Assembly: GCA_028713915.1 (NCBI GenBank)
Contig: JAQTNK010000006.1
Span: 1 to 64,000, forward strand
Length of the DNA: 64,000 nucleotides
Direction of reading: 5' to 3'
From: Rhodocyclaceae bacterium
Lineage (GTDB): Bacteria; Pseudomonadota; Gammaproteobacteria; Burkholderiales; Rhodocyclaceae
Shown: positions 34,948-44,370 of the stretch, piece after piece
Position numbering within the stretch: position 1 is the first letter of the stretch
How the letters are laid out: each line of letters opens with the position of its first letter
Position numbers and translations under genes: made by a program
Notes under the pieces: generated by a model
What the model saw: only the letters and a program-made list of their open reading frames with translations
Told to the model about the DNA's origin: nothing
Databases searched by the model: none

Positions 34948-35346
34948 ATGATCCTCGTCAAGCGTGTCTATGATCCTGCCGATGCCGGCGATGGCGCGCG
35001 GTTTCTCGTCGATCGCCTGTGGCCACGTGGCATGAGGAAGGAGGAATTGCCGCTCGATGACTGGCTGAAGGAATTGGCGCCGAGCGACGAGCTTCGCACG
35101 TGGTTCGGTCACGATCCGCAAAAGTGGGACGAGTTTTGCCGCCGCTACCATTCGGAACTCGACGCCAAGCAGGCTGCGGTGCGGCAGTTGCTGTCGGCGG
35201 CCCGGCGCGGCAACGTCACGCTCCTCTTCAGCGCCCACGACGTCGAGCACAACAACGCGATCGCCCTGCGCGAATATCTGCGGGAAGCCCGCTCCGGCCG
35301 CAAGCAGCAGGTGCGAAGCCACGCGCACGCGCACCGCGCACACTGA
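34948..35346 (+). CDS. DUF488 family protein (YeaO-like)
   Basis: This 132-aa cytoplasmic protein has the complete DUF488 signature: KRVYDPADAGDGARFLVDRL, then WPRGMRKEELPLDDWLKELA, LRTWFGHDPQKWDEFCRRY and VTLLFSAHDVEHNNAIALR. The family is widespread; its activity is not established. The C-terminal dozen residues are His/Arg-rich and vary in the family. It stands alone on the plus strand between two leftward genes. Confidence 0.93.
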   Translation: MILVKRVYDPADAGDGARFLVDRLWPRGMRKEELPLDDWLKELAPSDELRTWFGHDPQKWDEFCRRYHSELDAKQAAVRQLLSAARRGNVTLLFSAHDVEHNNAIALREYLREARSGRKQQVRSHAHAHRAH

Positions 35347-35414
35347 TACGGCAGGGCTCGCGCCAGGGGCGGCCAAGGCGCTCGTCGCGCGAGCCGGCAG
35401 TTCGACAGTTCGAC

Positions 35415-37772
35415 CTAGTCGCCTCTTCCCGTCAACTGGAAGGCGGCCCAAAAGAACGGCTGCGGGAAGGCGTTGCGCGTTGCCTGCTGGGCCTGGCGCA
35501 GCGCTTCCTCCTTGCTCATGGTCGCCAGGTTGCGATAGAACGCTTCCATCAGCTGCGCCGTCGCCTTGTCATCGACGCTCCAGAGGCTGGCGACAATCGA
35601 GCGCGCGCCGGCATAAAGGAATCCGCGCGTGAGGCCGACGACGTCGTCGCCGCTGGCGACCTTGCCAAGGCCGGTTTGGCAGGCCGACAGCGTCACGAGG
35701 TCGGCGTTCAGGTTCATCGCGTAGAGCTCGCCGACGGTGAGCATGCTGTCGCCGCCCGTGTCGCCCGCCAAGTGCAGTCCCGAAGCGAGCGGCTGTTCAG
35801 CATTGAATTCCCCGTGCGTGGCGAAATGGATGCGCACGAATGCGCCTTCCGCTTTGCGGAAGTTGCTCTTCGATGCATCCTTGCGCAGCAGCAGGCGCGA
35901 GCCGGGAAACACGCCAGCCACCGTGCGCGCCTCGTCTTCGGCGAAGTGCAGGTCGTAGCGCGGATCGCCCAGATCGGGATCGCCCAGCGCCAGCAGCGGT
36001 GCCTGTCCGGCCGGCGAAGCCGGACGCAGGAATTTCAGGACTGAAGCGCTCGGCAGGAAGCGCAGCGCGTAACGGTCGGCGAGGAAGCTGCCGTCCGGGG
36101 CGACGAGCGCCGCGAAGGGCAAGTAGTGGAGCGCGCCGTGCGGAACGATGACGACCTTGCCAGCCGCGATCTGTCCAGCGAGCGGCTGCCACAGCTGCGC
36201 GTACAGCGCCTGCGCAGGCGCGCGCCAGGCGTCGCCGTCGACCTGTTCGATGGCGGCGCGCAGGTCGCGCACGCGCCGTTCGAGCTCGGCGGCGTCGAGC
36301 TTGATCGCCTGCAGCTTCTGGCGGTCGAGCACGAAAGCGTAAAGCTCATCGTCCTGGCCGTAATACTCGATCAGGGTCTCGTCCTGTCCGACCAGGCTTT
36401 TCAGTTCGTCGGAAGGCACGGCGCTGACGGCCACGAGCGTCGCCAGCTCCGGCGCCGCCGCCTGCACTTGCGTGCGGGCGAGCGAAAGATTGCGCACGCC
36501 GCTGGCGCCGGCGGCGTCGACTTTGGGCGCAGCGTCCGGCGCATGCCCCGCCAGGTCCGCGGCGTCGAGTTGCGCCAGGACCTGCCGGGTCTTCTCGGGA
36601 TCGGCGCCGTGTATCGCGAAGTCCTCCTTGCGCGCGGCGAGCATATCCACCAGCGCGCGCGACTTGGAGCGTTCCACGTAGTCGAAGGCCGCGGCCGTCC
36701 GGCCCTGCCCGATCAGCGCCGCGACCAGCCTGCGGTAGACCGCCTGCTTGTCGCCGACGAAGCCGATCTTGCTGGCCTCGGTGTGGATCGACGCCCGCTG
36801 CGTCTCGATCACGTCGACGGCGCGCTTGAGGTCGGCGATGGCCTCATCCGGACGCTGCTCCAGCGCCTCGAGGCGGGCGCGCTCCGCCAACGCGACCCAG
36901 TAGATGTCGCCGAGGTCGGGCAGCCGCTGGTTGGCGAACATGGCGTCGAAGGCTTGGCGCGCCTCGTCCAGACGCCCGAGCTCGAGGTCGGCCTTGGCGA
37001 GCATGAACTGCCGCGGCAGTTCGCTGAGCGTCGCCAGGCTGTCGCCGCGGTAAGCGTGGGCGTTGGTGGCGTCGGCCAGCGCCATGACGAAATTGACGAG
37101 CCCGCGGCTGCCGAGGTGCTCAATGGCTTTGTCATATTCCCCGAGCGCCAGGTAGACGCGCGCCAAGCCGTTTTCCTTCAGCGGCTTCGTCATGGCGCTG
37201 CCGACGAAGCCGATCGACACGTCCTCGAGCGCCGCCAGGTATCTTCTCGACCGCTCCTTGTCGCCGCCGAGCACGGCGGCGATGGCGAGGTTCGGGAGAA
37301 TGACGAGCTGGAACTTCGTGCGCGGCCAGGTTGAACTCAACGACGCGTCCGTGGGCACCGCGGCGAGGGCGCGCTCGCCTTCCGCCATCGCGCGCGCAAA
37401 GTCGCCGAGGTCCATATAGGCTTCCGCCCGCAGCATGCCGGGGAACGGTTCGGCCGCGACGGATGTGCCGATGAAGTAGTCGCCCTTGATGACGCGATCG
37501 CCGGCCGCGATCGCGGTCTCGAGCCGGACGACGCAATCGAACAGCTTGTCGAAGCGCTTGAGCTGCCCGTACGCGAGGCAAAGCGGTCCGACCAGGCTCG
37601 CCGTCGGGGCCTCGCCGCGCGCAAGACGCGTTTCCACCTGCTGCGCCATGTCGCCATAGCGACCGGCGGATTCGAGATAGGTCAGGCCTTCGTCGGCTCT
37701 CGCGGCGGCCATGATGCCGAGCGAGACGATGAGGGCTACCCCAACTGAAAAACGGCGCATCTTCGTGTCCAC
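35415..37772 (-). CDS. Exported TPR-CHAT protein
   Basis: This 785-aa protein has a signal peptide (MRRFSVGVALIVSLGIMAAARA, core part), TPR-like helical repeats (about residues 30-420) and a C-terminal CHAT (caspase-like) domain (about 500-785). The catalytic dyad seems present: His in RIHFATHGEF and Cys in LSACQTGLG. The pattern (TPR then CHAT, ending in a short FFWAAFQLTG motif) is that of bacterial CHAT proteases or scaffolds; the exported location is notable. The start is GTG 37772, set by AGGAGG five bases upstream; the frame extends to 37841 but without a site. No partner effector gene is adjacent. Confidence 0.9.
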   Translation of the reverse strand: MDTKMRRFSVGVALIVSLGIMAAARADEGLTYLESAGRYGDMAQQVETRLARGEAPTASLVGPLCLAYGQLKRFDKLFDCVVRLETAIAAGDRVIKGDYFIGTSVAAEPFPGMLRAEAYMDLGDFARAMAEGERALAAVPTDASLSSTWPRTKFQLVILPNLAIAAVLGGDKERSRRYLAALEDVSIGFVGSAMTKPLKENGLARVYLALGEYDKAIEHLGSRGLVNFVMALADATNAHAYRGDSLATLSELPRQFMLAKADLELGRLDEARQAFDAMFANQRLPDLGDIYWVALAERARLEALEQRPDEAIADLKRAVDVIETQRASIHTEASKIGFVGDKQAVYRRLVAALIGQGRTAAAFDYVERSKSRALVDMLAARKEDFAIHGADPEKTRQVLAQLDAADLAGHAPDAAPKVDAAGASGVRNLSLARTQVQAAAPELATLVAVSAVPSDELKSLVGQDETLIEYYGQDDELYAFVLDRQKLQAIKLDAAELERRVRDLRAAIEQVDGDAWRAPAQALYAQLWQPLAGQIAAGKVVIVPHGALHYLPFAALVAPDGSFLADRYALRFLPSASVLKFLRPASPAGQAPLLALGDPDLGDPRYDLHFAEDEARTVAGVFPGSRLLLRKDASKSNFRKAEGAFVRIHFATHGEFNAEQPLASGLHLAGDTGGDSMLTVGELYAMNLNADLVTLSACQTGLGKVASGDDVVGLTRGFLYAGARSIVASLWSVDDKATAQLMEAFYRNLATMSKEEALRQAQQATRNAFPQPFFWAAFQLTGRGD

Positions 37773-37892
37773 TGTTGCCTCCTGTCGGGCCATTATGCAT
37801 GAGGGCCACAGAACGGCAGGAGCCTTGACGGGTTTTGGCAAGCGATGTGCCTTCCTTGGCAGCGGCGACGCTGAAGCCGAGCGAGCCAGGCG

Positions 37893-40800
37893 CTACGGCT
37901 GCCGAAGCGAATCGAAGCGTTTGCTGTAGAGAAGTTCAAGTCCGGCAACGCTGCCGCCGCGGGCGACCACCGACCATGAGCGCGCCAGGTCGTAGGTCAG
38001 CATGAGGACGCCCTGCGCTCCTGCCAGGCTCTGCTCGTAGCCCACGGAAAGGCGGTCGGAGATGCTCTTGCCCAGGCTGACGACGGGCACGCCTTCGAGC
38101 CCGGCAGTGCTTTCGCCGAGAGACAGCGTGCTCAGGCCGAAAGCCTTGGCGAGCGGCGCGCCGCCGACCTTGCCGAGCAGGCCGAGCGCGGCCGACGAAA
38201 CGGCTTTCTGCGCCGAAGCCTGGCCGCTGGCGCTGCTGGTGCCGTGACCGAAGACCAGCCAGGAAATCTGTTCGTCCTTTGGCAGGCTCGGTTCAGATAC
38301 CACTTCGACCTCGGGCCGCGTCACGCTGCCGGTGACCTGCACGCCCGCGGGGACGTCCTGGTTGCGGCGCATGGCGAGAATGTTGAGGCTCGGATTGTTC
38401 GCTGGTCCGTGGAAGGTGATGAGCCCGCGCTCGATATCCAGCTGGGTGCCGAAGGCCTCGTAGCTGCCTTTCGCCACCCGCACGGTGCCGAAGACCTGGG
38501 GCGCCTCGCCGGGATCGCTGCGCAGCTTGAGGTCTCCGGCGAGACGCAGGTTTGCGCCCGAGCCTTCGAAGATGAAGTCGTCGCCGAGGTCCACGTCGAC
38601 ATTGAGCCGCGGCGCGAACGGACCGGCTGCGCGGCGGCGCGCCAAGGGGTCGGCTGGCGCTGCAGTGGCTTGGCCGTCGCGGACAATGATGACGTCATCG
38701 CCGAGCTTGGGCGCGGGTTTCGGCGGCGCCGTGAAGCGCGCGTGGTCGACGACGAAGCGGCCGTCGATGCGCAAGTCGCCGCCGGGATTGGCGGCGTCGG
38801 CGCGGCCCGTCACCGTCAGTTGCTGTGCCGGGCCGGACAGGAGCTGGAGCTGGTCGGCGACGATGCTGGCGCTCAAGACGCCATTCTTCATGTCGAGCGG
38901 CAGGCGGCCGGCGGCGCGCAGGGTGCCGGCCGCGCCGTGAAATTCGAGCCGCTGCAGCTCGATGACGTCGCCGTCCATGCGCAGCCGGGCGCTGCCGTCA
39001 TGGAGGCGAACGCCCTGGTCGTAGAGGGTCAGCGCGAGGCCGTCGGCGGTCGCCGACCCCGACAGAGCCGGATGTCCGAGCGTGCCGCCAAGGGCGACGT
39101 CGAGCGCCGCGCCGCCTTCGAGCGCGATGCGCGGGCCGGCCAGAGCCGCCAACTGCTGCAGCCGCGGCAGCGCTGCGGCGATCTTTCCCGAAAGCGCCGA
39201 ATCGCCGCCGATGGCGAGCCGTTCGCCGGCGTGCAGCCAGGCCATGCGCACCTGTCCGCGGGCGGTGCCGATGCGGCGCGCATCCGCTTCGGCGTCGAGC
39301 CGGATTTGTTCCGGCTCCAGTTCGGCGCGCAGCGACAGCCGCTGCAAGCCGAGCTTGCCGTCGCCGGGAAGGGCGACATCGCCGCCGCGCCGGACGACTT
39401 CCACGAAGCCGCTCGCCGCGGCGCCCAGCGTGATGTTCCAGTCGGCGTCGAGCACGAGGTCGGTATCGATGCCTGCGCGGGCACCCGTCAGCCGCTGCCG
39501 CCAGGCGAGCAGTTCGCCCAGGTCGAGGCCGGCGATGCGGCCTTCGCTGCGAATCAGGTGCTCGTCCCAGTGCAGCGCCTCGAGGTCAAGGACGGCATGA
39601 CCGGCGGTCAGCCGGCCGGCGCCGACGTCGAGCGCGGCGGGCGCCACGGCGAGCGTCAGCGGCGATGCCAGGGAGACCGGCAGCAGGCCGCGGCTCTCCA
39701 GCGTGCGCAAGACGCCGTCCCAGGCGAGACCCTGCGCCTGTTCATGCAATCCGCCGGCGGCGGCGAGGTGCAATGACAACGGCTTGCCGCGCACATCGGC
39801 CGCGGCATCGATGCGCAGCGTATGCGCGGCAAAGCTGCCGTCGGCGGCGGCGTCGATGCGACTGAAGGCGAGGCCGCCGCCTTGGGCGTCGCGCGCAGCG
39901 ACGTGGATGGCGAGCCGCTCCTGCGCCCGTTCCGCGCCGCCCGGCCAGCCGTGCACGTGCGCTTCGCCGGCAAGCGCGCCGATGCGGACTGCGCCATAGG
40001 CGAGCCGTTCGGCCCGGTAGCTGGCGTCGATCGTGGGGCGAACGAGGCTGCCGCCGAGCTTGCCGTTGAGCTTCGCCGCGCCCGACAGGCCGAAGCCGAG
40101 GCGATCGAGCGCCGGTGCGTCGAGGTCGACGTGAAGCACGTCGGACGGCGCGCCGAAGCTGCCGGCGATCGACGCGCGGTTGCCGGCGACCTCGAGCCGG
40201 GCGTCGCTTTGCCGCAGTCGGCGGCCCTCGACGCTCACCACGCCCGCGCCGCTCATCGGCCACGCGCCGTAGCGGCTGTCGCGCACAGCGAAGCGGACCG
40301 TGGCGCTCGGCAGCGGATGCAAGCTGCCCGAGGCTTCGAGGTCGCCGCTGATGTCGGCGCTGACGGTGCGCGCCGCCTTCTTTCCCGCCAGGCGGGGCAG
40401 GAAAGGCGCCGGGTCGAAATGCGCGATCGAACCGGCGAACGCGTAGTCCGCTTGGCCTGCGTGCTCGACGATCTCGCCGCTGCCGTTTACGGCGGCAGCG
40501 CCCGTCAAGCGCACGCGCAACGCCGAGAGCCGCAGCCGTTGCGCCGCCAGGACGACGTCGGCGCGGGCAAAGACGAGCGGCAGCAAGCCTTTGCCGAGGG
40601 CGCCGGGCCGCCCGTTGGCGAGCGCGACGGGTCCGGCGACCGCGAACGAGTCGCCGCTGCCGGACGGCACGAGAGAAGCCTGCAGGCGCGCATCCGCCCG
40701 CGGCCAATCGGCGCGCCAGGCGTGCGGGTCGAGATGGTCGAGGGCGACTTGCAGGCGCCGAAAGGGCAGGGCCGAAAACGGCGTGGCGTCGACCGCGGCA

Positions 40801-41555
40801 TTGCCCTTGAGCGCGTCCGCGGCGGCATCGATGCGAATGCCGAAGGTTTCCAGCGTGCCGGAAAATTCGGCATCGGCAAGGAAGCGGCGTTCGGCGAATT
40901 GCCCGCGCAAGCTCGCCTTGCCGTCGAGCGCGAACGGCCGCTGGCCGTCGAGCGTCAGCGCGGCCGTGGCGGTGCCGAGCGGCGTTGCCGCATGCTCGAG
41001 CGACAGCCGGTGCCGTCGTCCGTCGGAGCTTGCCTGCAGGGCGATGTCGCGCAAGTGCGTGGCGCCGCCAGCGCCGAGTATGACTATGTCATCGACGGTG
41101 GCGCGGCGCACCGCGACGCGCAGCGGCAGCGTCAGCCGCTCGGGCAGGGCCGGCGGCGCGGGCCGCTTGGCGCCGGGCGTGAGTTCGAACATGCCGATGC
41201 GCAGCCATTCGACGTCGAGCGCCAGCGGCGCCAGCGACCAGCGCCAGCGCGTCTCGACGCGGTCGATGCGGATCGACAGCGTGTCATCGCGGAAGCGGAC
41301 ATCGTCCAACCGGAGGCCGCGGGAAAGCGTGCCGCCGACCAGCTCGCCGGACAGGCGCCCGTGCGTCAGGCGCGTCGCCGTTTGCCACGCCAGGCGCGCG
41401 CCCCAGTCCGTGGCGATCATCGCCGTCGCCAGCGCAAGCGCCAGCAGCGCGAGGGCCGCAACGGCGGCCGCCATGCGCAAGGCCAGGTGCCCAGCAATGC
41501 GCCGGCTGCGCGCCGTGCAGCGAAGGCCGGGCGATTCAGCGGTGCGCGAGCGCAT
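37893..41555 (-). CDS. tamB: Translocation and assembly module inner membrane component TamB
   Basis: This 1220-aa protein has an N-terminal membrane anchor (about residues 24-48) and a very long beta-rich periplasmic region ending in the DUF490/TamB domain (about 880-1220), where VFGTVRVAKGSYEAFGTQLD and PEVEVVSEPSLPKDEQISWL are landmarks. TamB spans the periplasm and, with TamA, helps insert outer membrane proteins and move lipids. It starts 6 bp after the tamA stop on the same strand, so the two form one operon. E. coli TamB has 1259 aa. Confidence 0.96.
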   Translation of the reverse strand: MRSRTAESPGLRCTARSRRIAGHLALRMAAAVAALALLALALATAMIATDWGARLAWQTATRLTHGRLSGELVGGTLSRGLRLDDVRFRDDTLSIRIDRVETRWRWSLAPLALDVEWLRIGMFELTPGAKRPAPPALPERLTLPLRVAVRRATVDDIVILGAGGATHLRDIALQASSDGRRHRLSLEHAATPLGTATAALTLDGQRPFALDGKASLRGQFAERRFLADAEFSGTLETFGIRIDAAADALKGNAAVDATPFSALPFRRLQVALDHLDPHAWRADWPRADARLQASLVPSGSGDSFAVAGPVALANGRPGALGKGLLPLVFARADVVLAAQRLRLSALRVRLTGAAAVNGSGEIVEHAGQADYAFAGSIAHFDPAPFLPRLAGKKAARTVSADISGDLEASGSLHPLPSATVRFAVRDSRYGAWPMSGAGVVSVEGRRLRQSDARLEVAGNRASIAGSFGAPSDVLHVDLDAPALDRLGFGLSGAAKLNGKLGGSLVRPTIDASYRAERLAYGAVRIGALAGEAHVHGWPGGAERAQERLAIHVAARDAQGGGLAFSRIDAAADGSFAAHTLRIDAAADVRGKPLSLHLAAAGGLHEQAQGLAWDGVLRTLESRGLLPVSLASPLTLAVAPAALDVGAGRLTAGHAVLDLEALHWDEHLIRSEGRIAGLDLGELLAWRQRLTGARAGIDTDLVLDADWNITLGAAASGFVEVVRRGGDVALPGDGKLGLQRLSLRAELEPEQIRLDAEADARRIGTARGQVRMAWLHAGERLAIGGDSALSGKIAAALPRLQQLAALAGPRIALEGGAALDVALGGTLGHPALSGSATADGLALTLYDQGVRLHDGSARLRMDGDVIELQRLEFHGAAGTLRAAGRLPLDMKNGVLSASIVADQLQLLSGPAQQLTVTGRADAANPGGDLRIDGRFVVDHARFTAPPKPAPKLGDDVIIVRDGQATAAPADPLARRRAAGPFAPRLNVDVDLGDDFIFEGSGANLRLAGDLKLRSDPGEAPQVFGTVRVAKGSYEAFGTQLDIERGLITFHGPANNPSLNILAMRRNQDVPAGVQVTGSVTRPEVEVVSEPSLPKDEQISWLVFGHGTSSASGQASAQKAVSSAALGLLGKVGGAPLAKAFGLSTLSLGESTAGLEGVPVVSLGKSISDRLSVGYEQSLAGAQGVLMLTYDLARSWSVVARGGSVAGLELLYSKRFDSLRQP

Positions 41556-41561
41556 GGCGGC

Positions 41562-43373
41562 TCAGAACGAAATGCCCAGCGAAAAGCTCGGGCGGATCTT
41601 GCGGTCCGCCAGGCCGTAGCCGAGGTCGCCGCTGATCGTGCCGGCGGGGCTGCGCCAGCGCACGCCGACGCCGATGGCCCGGAATATCTCGCCCTGGTTC
41701 CAGGTGTCGGCGGCCTTGCCGAGGTCGTAGAAGACGGCGCCGCCCCAGCTTTCGTTCAGCCAGTGCTGGTACTCGGCGCTCGCCGTTGCGAGCGTGCGCG
41801 CCGGATAGACGGTGCCGTTGCTCAAGTTGCCGATGCTTTGGTAGCGATAGCCGCGCACCGATTCGCCGCCGCCGGCGCGAAACAGCAGCGAAGCCGGCAC
41901 CGCGGCATTGCCGCCGGCGGTTGCCACGGCGCCCAGTTCGCCGCGCAGGATCGCCACGTCGCGCCGGCCGACGGGAAGGTATTCATGCAAGCGCAGGTAG
42001 ACGCGGGTAAACGTCTGGTCGGTGAGCGCGCCCCTGACGGCGGCGCCGGCCTCGACCGTGTAGATGCGGCCTTGGCGCGGGAAGGTCAGGCTGTCTACGC
42101 GCCGGCCGGTGTATTCGATGCCGGCGACCAGCGCGCGGTGCGTGCCCGGCTGCACCACGGTATCCGGCGGCGGCGTCGCGCCGTTCGCTTGCTCCAGCGT
42201 GTCGCGGTAATACTCGAGGGCAAAGGCGATGTCGCGCGTGTCGGACTGGCGGGCGCGGCGCACGCCGACGCGGCGTCCGCTGAGGTCGATGCCCTCCAGG
42301 GTGCTGCGTTCCGTCGACGCGTGAACGCTGTCGACCGCGGCCGAGGCATCCGGCGGCAGCGACAGGCTGACCGCGCCCGACTGGCGCCGCTGCTCGAGCT
42401 TGGCCTGTGCATCGAGCACCCAGGCCTGGTCGAAGACGTCGTAGTGGGAATAGCGGCCGTCGATATGCGCGCCGACATCCGTGCTGTAGCCGATGCCGGT
42501 GCGGATGCGCTGGACCGGATTCTCGGTGAGTTGCACATTCACCGGCGTCAGTTGCGTTCTCGCAGGGTCCGGGTCGATGTCGACCACCGCGTTGCTGTAA
42601 TACGGCGTGCGCAGGATCTGGCGCTGGAATTCGAGCAGGCGAGCGCGGCTGTAGGCCTCGCCGGGATGCAAGGGATCGACGTTGCGAACGATGGCTTCGG
42701 GGTAGCGCAAGTCGCCGCTGACCTGCAGTGCGCCCAGCGTGAACGGCGGGCCGCTGTCGTAGGCGACCGCCAGATCGGCGCGATGGTCGTCGGCATGAAT
42801 CCGCGCCTGCGATGCGACGATGCGCGCCGCGGCATAGCGGTCGCGGCGCAGGACGTCGAGGCCGGCTTGCTTGGCGGCATCCCAGGCTTCCTTGCGAAAC
42901 GGCTCGCCCGGCCGCAGCGACCATGATCCACGCACCATCGCCACCTGGGCCGGCGCTTGCGCGGCGGCGCTTCCTTCGACCTTCACATCAACCCGGGAAA
43001 TGCGGGTCCGCTCGCCCGGATCGACGACAAGGCGGATCAGCCGGTTCGGCGCCTCGCCCGCGACCGACACGGTGGTGCGCGGCGAAAAATAGCCTTCGGT
43101 CGCCGCCAGCCGCGCGACATCGTCGGCCGCCGTTGCCAGCATGAAGTCCACCTGCTCCGCGTCGATGTCCTCGCGATCGCGGTAGCGCGAGAGATCCAGG
43201 TTGTCGGCAAGGAGCTGCCGCAGCGTCGCCGGCGCCTCGATTTCGACCCGATAGGCGGCATGCAGGGGAAGGGCCGCGCAGGCGAGGGCGCAGCCTGCCA
43301 ACGCGAGCAAGCGCGGCGCCCGGTCCGGGCGGGGGCGTGGCTTGGCGAGGGACGTTGGCATCGGCGACGGCAT
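41562..43373 (-). CDS. tamA: Outer membrane assembly protein TamA
   Basis: This 603-aa Omp85-family protein has a signal peptide (cut near LHAAY at about residue 40), three POTRA domains (about 45-265) and a 16-strand barrel. The barrel contains the L6-type motif in GGGESVRGYRYQSIGN (VRGYR) and closes with Phe (SLGISF), a usual signal for outer membrane insertion. It acts with TamB in outer membrane protein assembly. ATG 43373 and ATG 43361 are both possible; I take the first, with GAGGGAAG upstream. No surface-protein gene is nearby. Confidence 0.96.
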   Translation of the reverse strand: MPSPMPTSLAKPRPRPDRAPRLLALAGCALACAALPLHAAYRVEIEAPATLRQLLADNLDLSRYRDREDIDAEQVDFMLATAADDVARLAATEGYFSPRTTVSVAGEAPNRLIRLVVDPGERTRISRVDVKVEGSAAAQAPAQVAMVRGSWSLRPGEPFRKEAWDAAKQAGLDVLRRDRYAAARIVASQARIHADDHRADLAVAYDSGPPFTLGALQVSGDLRYPEAIVRNVDPLHPGEAYSRARLLEFQRQILRTPYYSNAVVDIDPDPARTQLTPVNVQLTENPVQRIRTGIGYSTDVGAHIDGRYSHYDVFDQAWVLDAQAKLEQRRQSGAVSLSLPPDASAAVDSVHASTERSTLEGIDLSGRRVGVRRARQSDTRDIAFALEYYRDTLEQANGATPPPDTVVQPGTHRALVAGIEYTGRRVDSLTFPRQGRIYTVEAGAAVRGALTDQTFTRVYLRLHEYLPVGRRDVAILRGELGAVATAGGNAAVPASLLFRAGGGESVRGYRYQSIGNLSNGTVYPARTLATASAEYQHWLNESWGGAVFYDLGKAADTWNQGEIFRAIGVGVRWRSPAGTISGDLGYGLADRKIRPSFSLGISF

Positions 43374-43699
43374 CGAACGACCGGCTTCCCTCGAATGAAG
43401 TCACATGCAGAAGCGATGTTAGGCAGGCGATCGGGCAGCCGTAATACCGCGGCTGGCGTATTCGCCATACCGGTTGGGGGGTAGTCGCCGCTGCGCCAGC
43501 CGTGCGCCATTGACCCCAGCCCGGCGGCATCAGGGACAGCGGTTCGCCGTCCGCTCGCACACGCAGTCGGTTTGCTGGCAAACGCAATGCGACACCTGGC
43601 CGGGGCGGCCGTCGCGGTCGCTCACGCAAACGTCGCCGGCAAACGACTGCAGATGCACGATGCCCGTGCGTTCTTCGCGTCGGCGATTGTTCGATGGAC
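43374..43699. other. 326-bp gap between tamA and the next membrane protein gene
   Basis: No well-supported gene. A possible 42-codon Cys-rich frame on the minus strand is listed separately. Near 43450-43530 the sequence is GC-rich with several short inverted repeats but no T-run terminator. Confidence 0.5.
43530..43658 (-). CDS. Possible 42-aa cysteine-rich peptide
   Basis: From GTG 43658 a short frame encodes a peptide ending HCVCQQTDCVCERTANRCP, with six cysteines overall. The regular C-x-C spacing is unusual for random GC-rich sequence, but there is no convincing ribosome binding site and the frame stays open upstream into another gene. It may be a small metal-binding peptide, the tail of a lost gene, or chance. 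Confidence 0.22.
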   Translation of the reverse strand: MHLQSFAGDVCVSDRDGRPGQVSHCVCQQTDCVCERTANRCP

Positions 43700-44146
43700 T
43701 CAGAGGTTCGAGACTTGGTGGAGGCCGCCCAACACGATCGCATAGTAGAGGCCGGCGAAGACGGCGTTGCTGACCGCGAGCGGCAACCAGATCCGGCGCA
43801 TGTCGACGCCCAACCAGCGCAGCGCCACCAGGATCGGTTCCTGGCCGACCACGGCGCAGCCGAGGGTGAGGCCGCCCCAGACGCCCCACCGGTTGGCGAG
43901 CGCCATGCCCTTCGGCGTGCGCAGCCGTTTGATCCAGCGGCCGATGAAACCGATCCGCGTGCTCGCGCCGGCCAGCCAGGCAACGGCGAGCCCCTCGCAG
44001 TAGCTCGCCGCCGCTACCACCGGGAGGAGGACCCACGGGCTGCAGTGCGCAGCGATGCCGACGCCGACGGCGGCCGAGGGCCCCAGCACCAAGTTGGGCG
44101 TCGCCGCTAGCCCGACGATGGAGGCCCAGGTCCAGAAGGTCGTCAT
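43700..44146 (-). CDS. Small multi-pass membrane protein
   Basis: This 148-aa protein has about four hydrophobic segments and starts MTTFWTWASIVGLAATPNLV with AGGGGGAAT in front. Features such as EGLAVAWLAG, GRWIKRLRTPKGMALANRWG and WGGLTLGCAVVGQEP resemble the putative small multidrug export (DedA/VTT-related) proteins, in which a glycine-rich loop precedes a conserved Pro. The family assignment is from pattern only. It is followed by tamA on the same strand after 326 bp, too far for a clear operon. Confidence 0.68.
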   Translation of the reverse strand: MTTFWTWASIVGLAATPNLVLGPSAAVGVGIAAHCSPWVLLPVVAAASYCEGLAVAWLAGASTRIGFIGRWIKRLRTPKGMALANRWGVWGGLTLGCAVVGQEPILVALRWLGVDMRRIWLPLAVSNAVFAGLYYAIVLGGLHQVSNL

Positions 44147-44252
44147 GAGGATTCCCCCTTGCGGAAAATTGCTGGAGAGCCTACACGCGCACCATGCTGT
44201 TGGCAAATCCCGGGTTCGAGTGCCGCTGCGGGAATTGCCGCGGCCTTCTTCC

Positions 44253-44360
44253 GTTGCCGGCGGCCGCAGCGAACACCTTGCCGGCATGCATTGCCGCCAC
44301 CGTCTTGACGATGGCCAAGCCGAGGCCGTGACTTTCGCCGCTCTTCGCCCGCGATGCGAT
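44253..44360 (-). pseudogene. C-terminal fragment of a sensor histidine kinase
   Basis: Directly after the RND pump stop the minus strand encodes IASRAKSGESHGLGLAIVK followed by TVAAMHAGKVFAA. This is the G2 box (normally GSGLGLAIVK) and the last beta-alpha unit of a HATPase_c domain as found in QseC/EnvZ-like kinases. The rest of the kinase is absent: upstream lies the RND gene, and the fragment has no start. A two-component system probably once adjoined, and regulated, the pump operon and was lost by deletion. Confidence 0.68.
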
Positions 44361-44370
44361 CACCAGGACG

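Noticed and set aside
39822-42926. A 1034-aa + strand frame opposite tamB and tamA
   Set aside because: It is a GC-rich antisense shadow, with repeated Arg/Ala/Glu-rich composition, and TamA/TamB on the other strand are certain.
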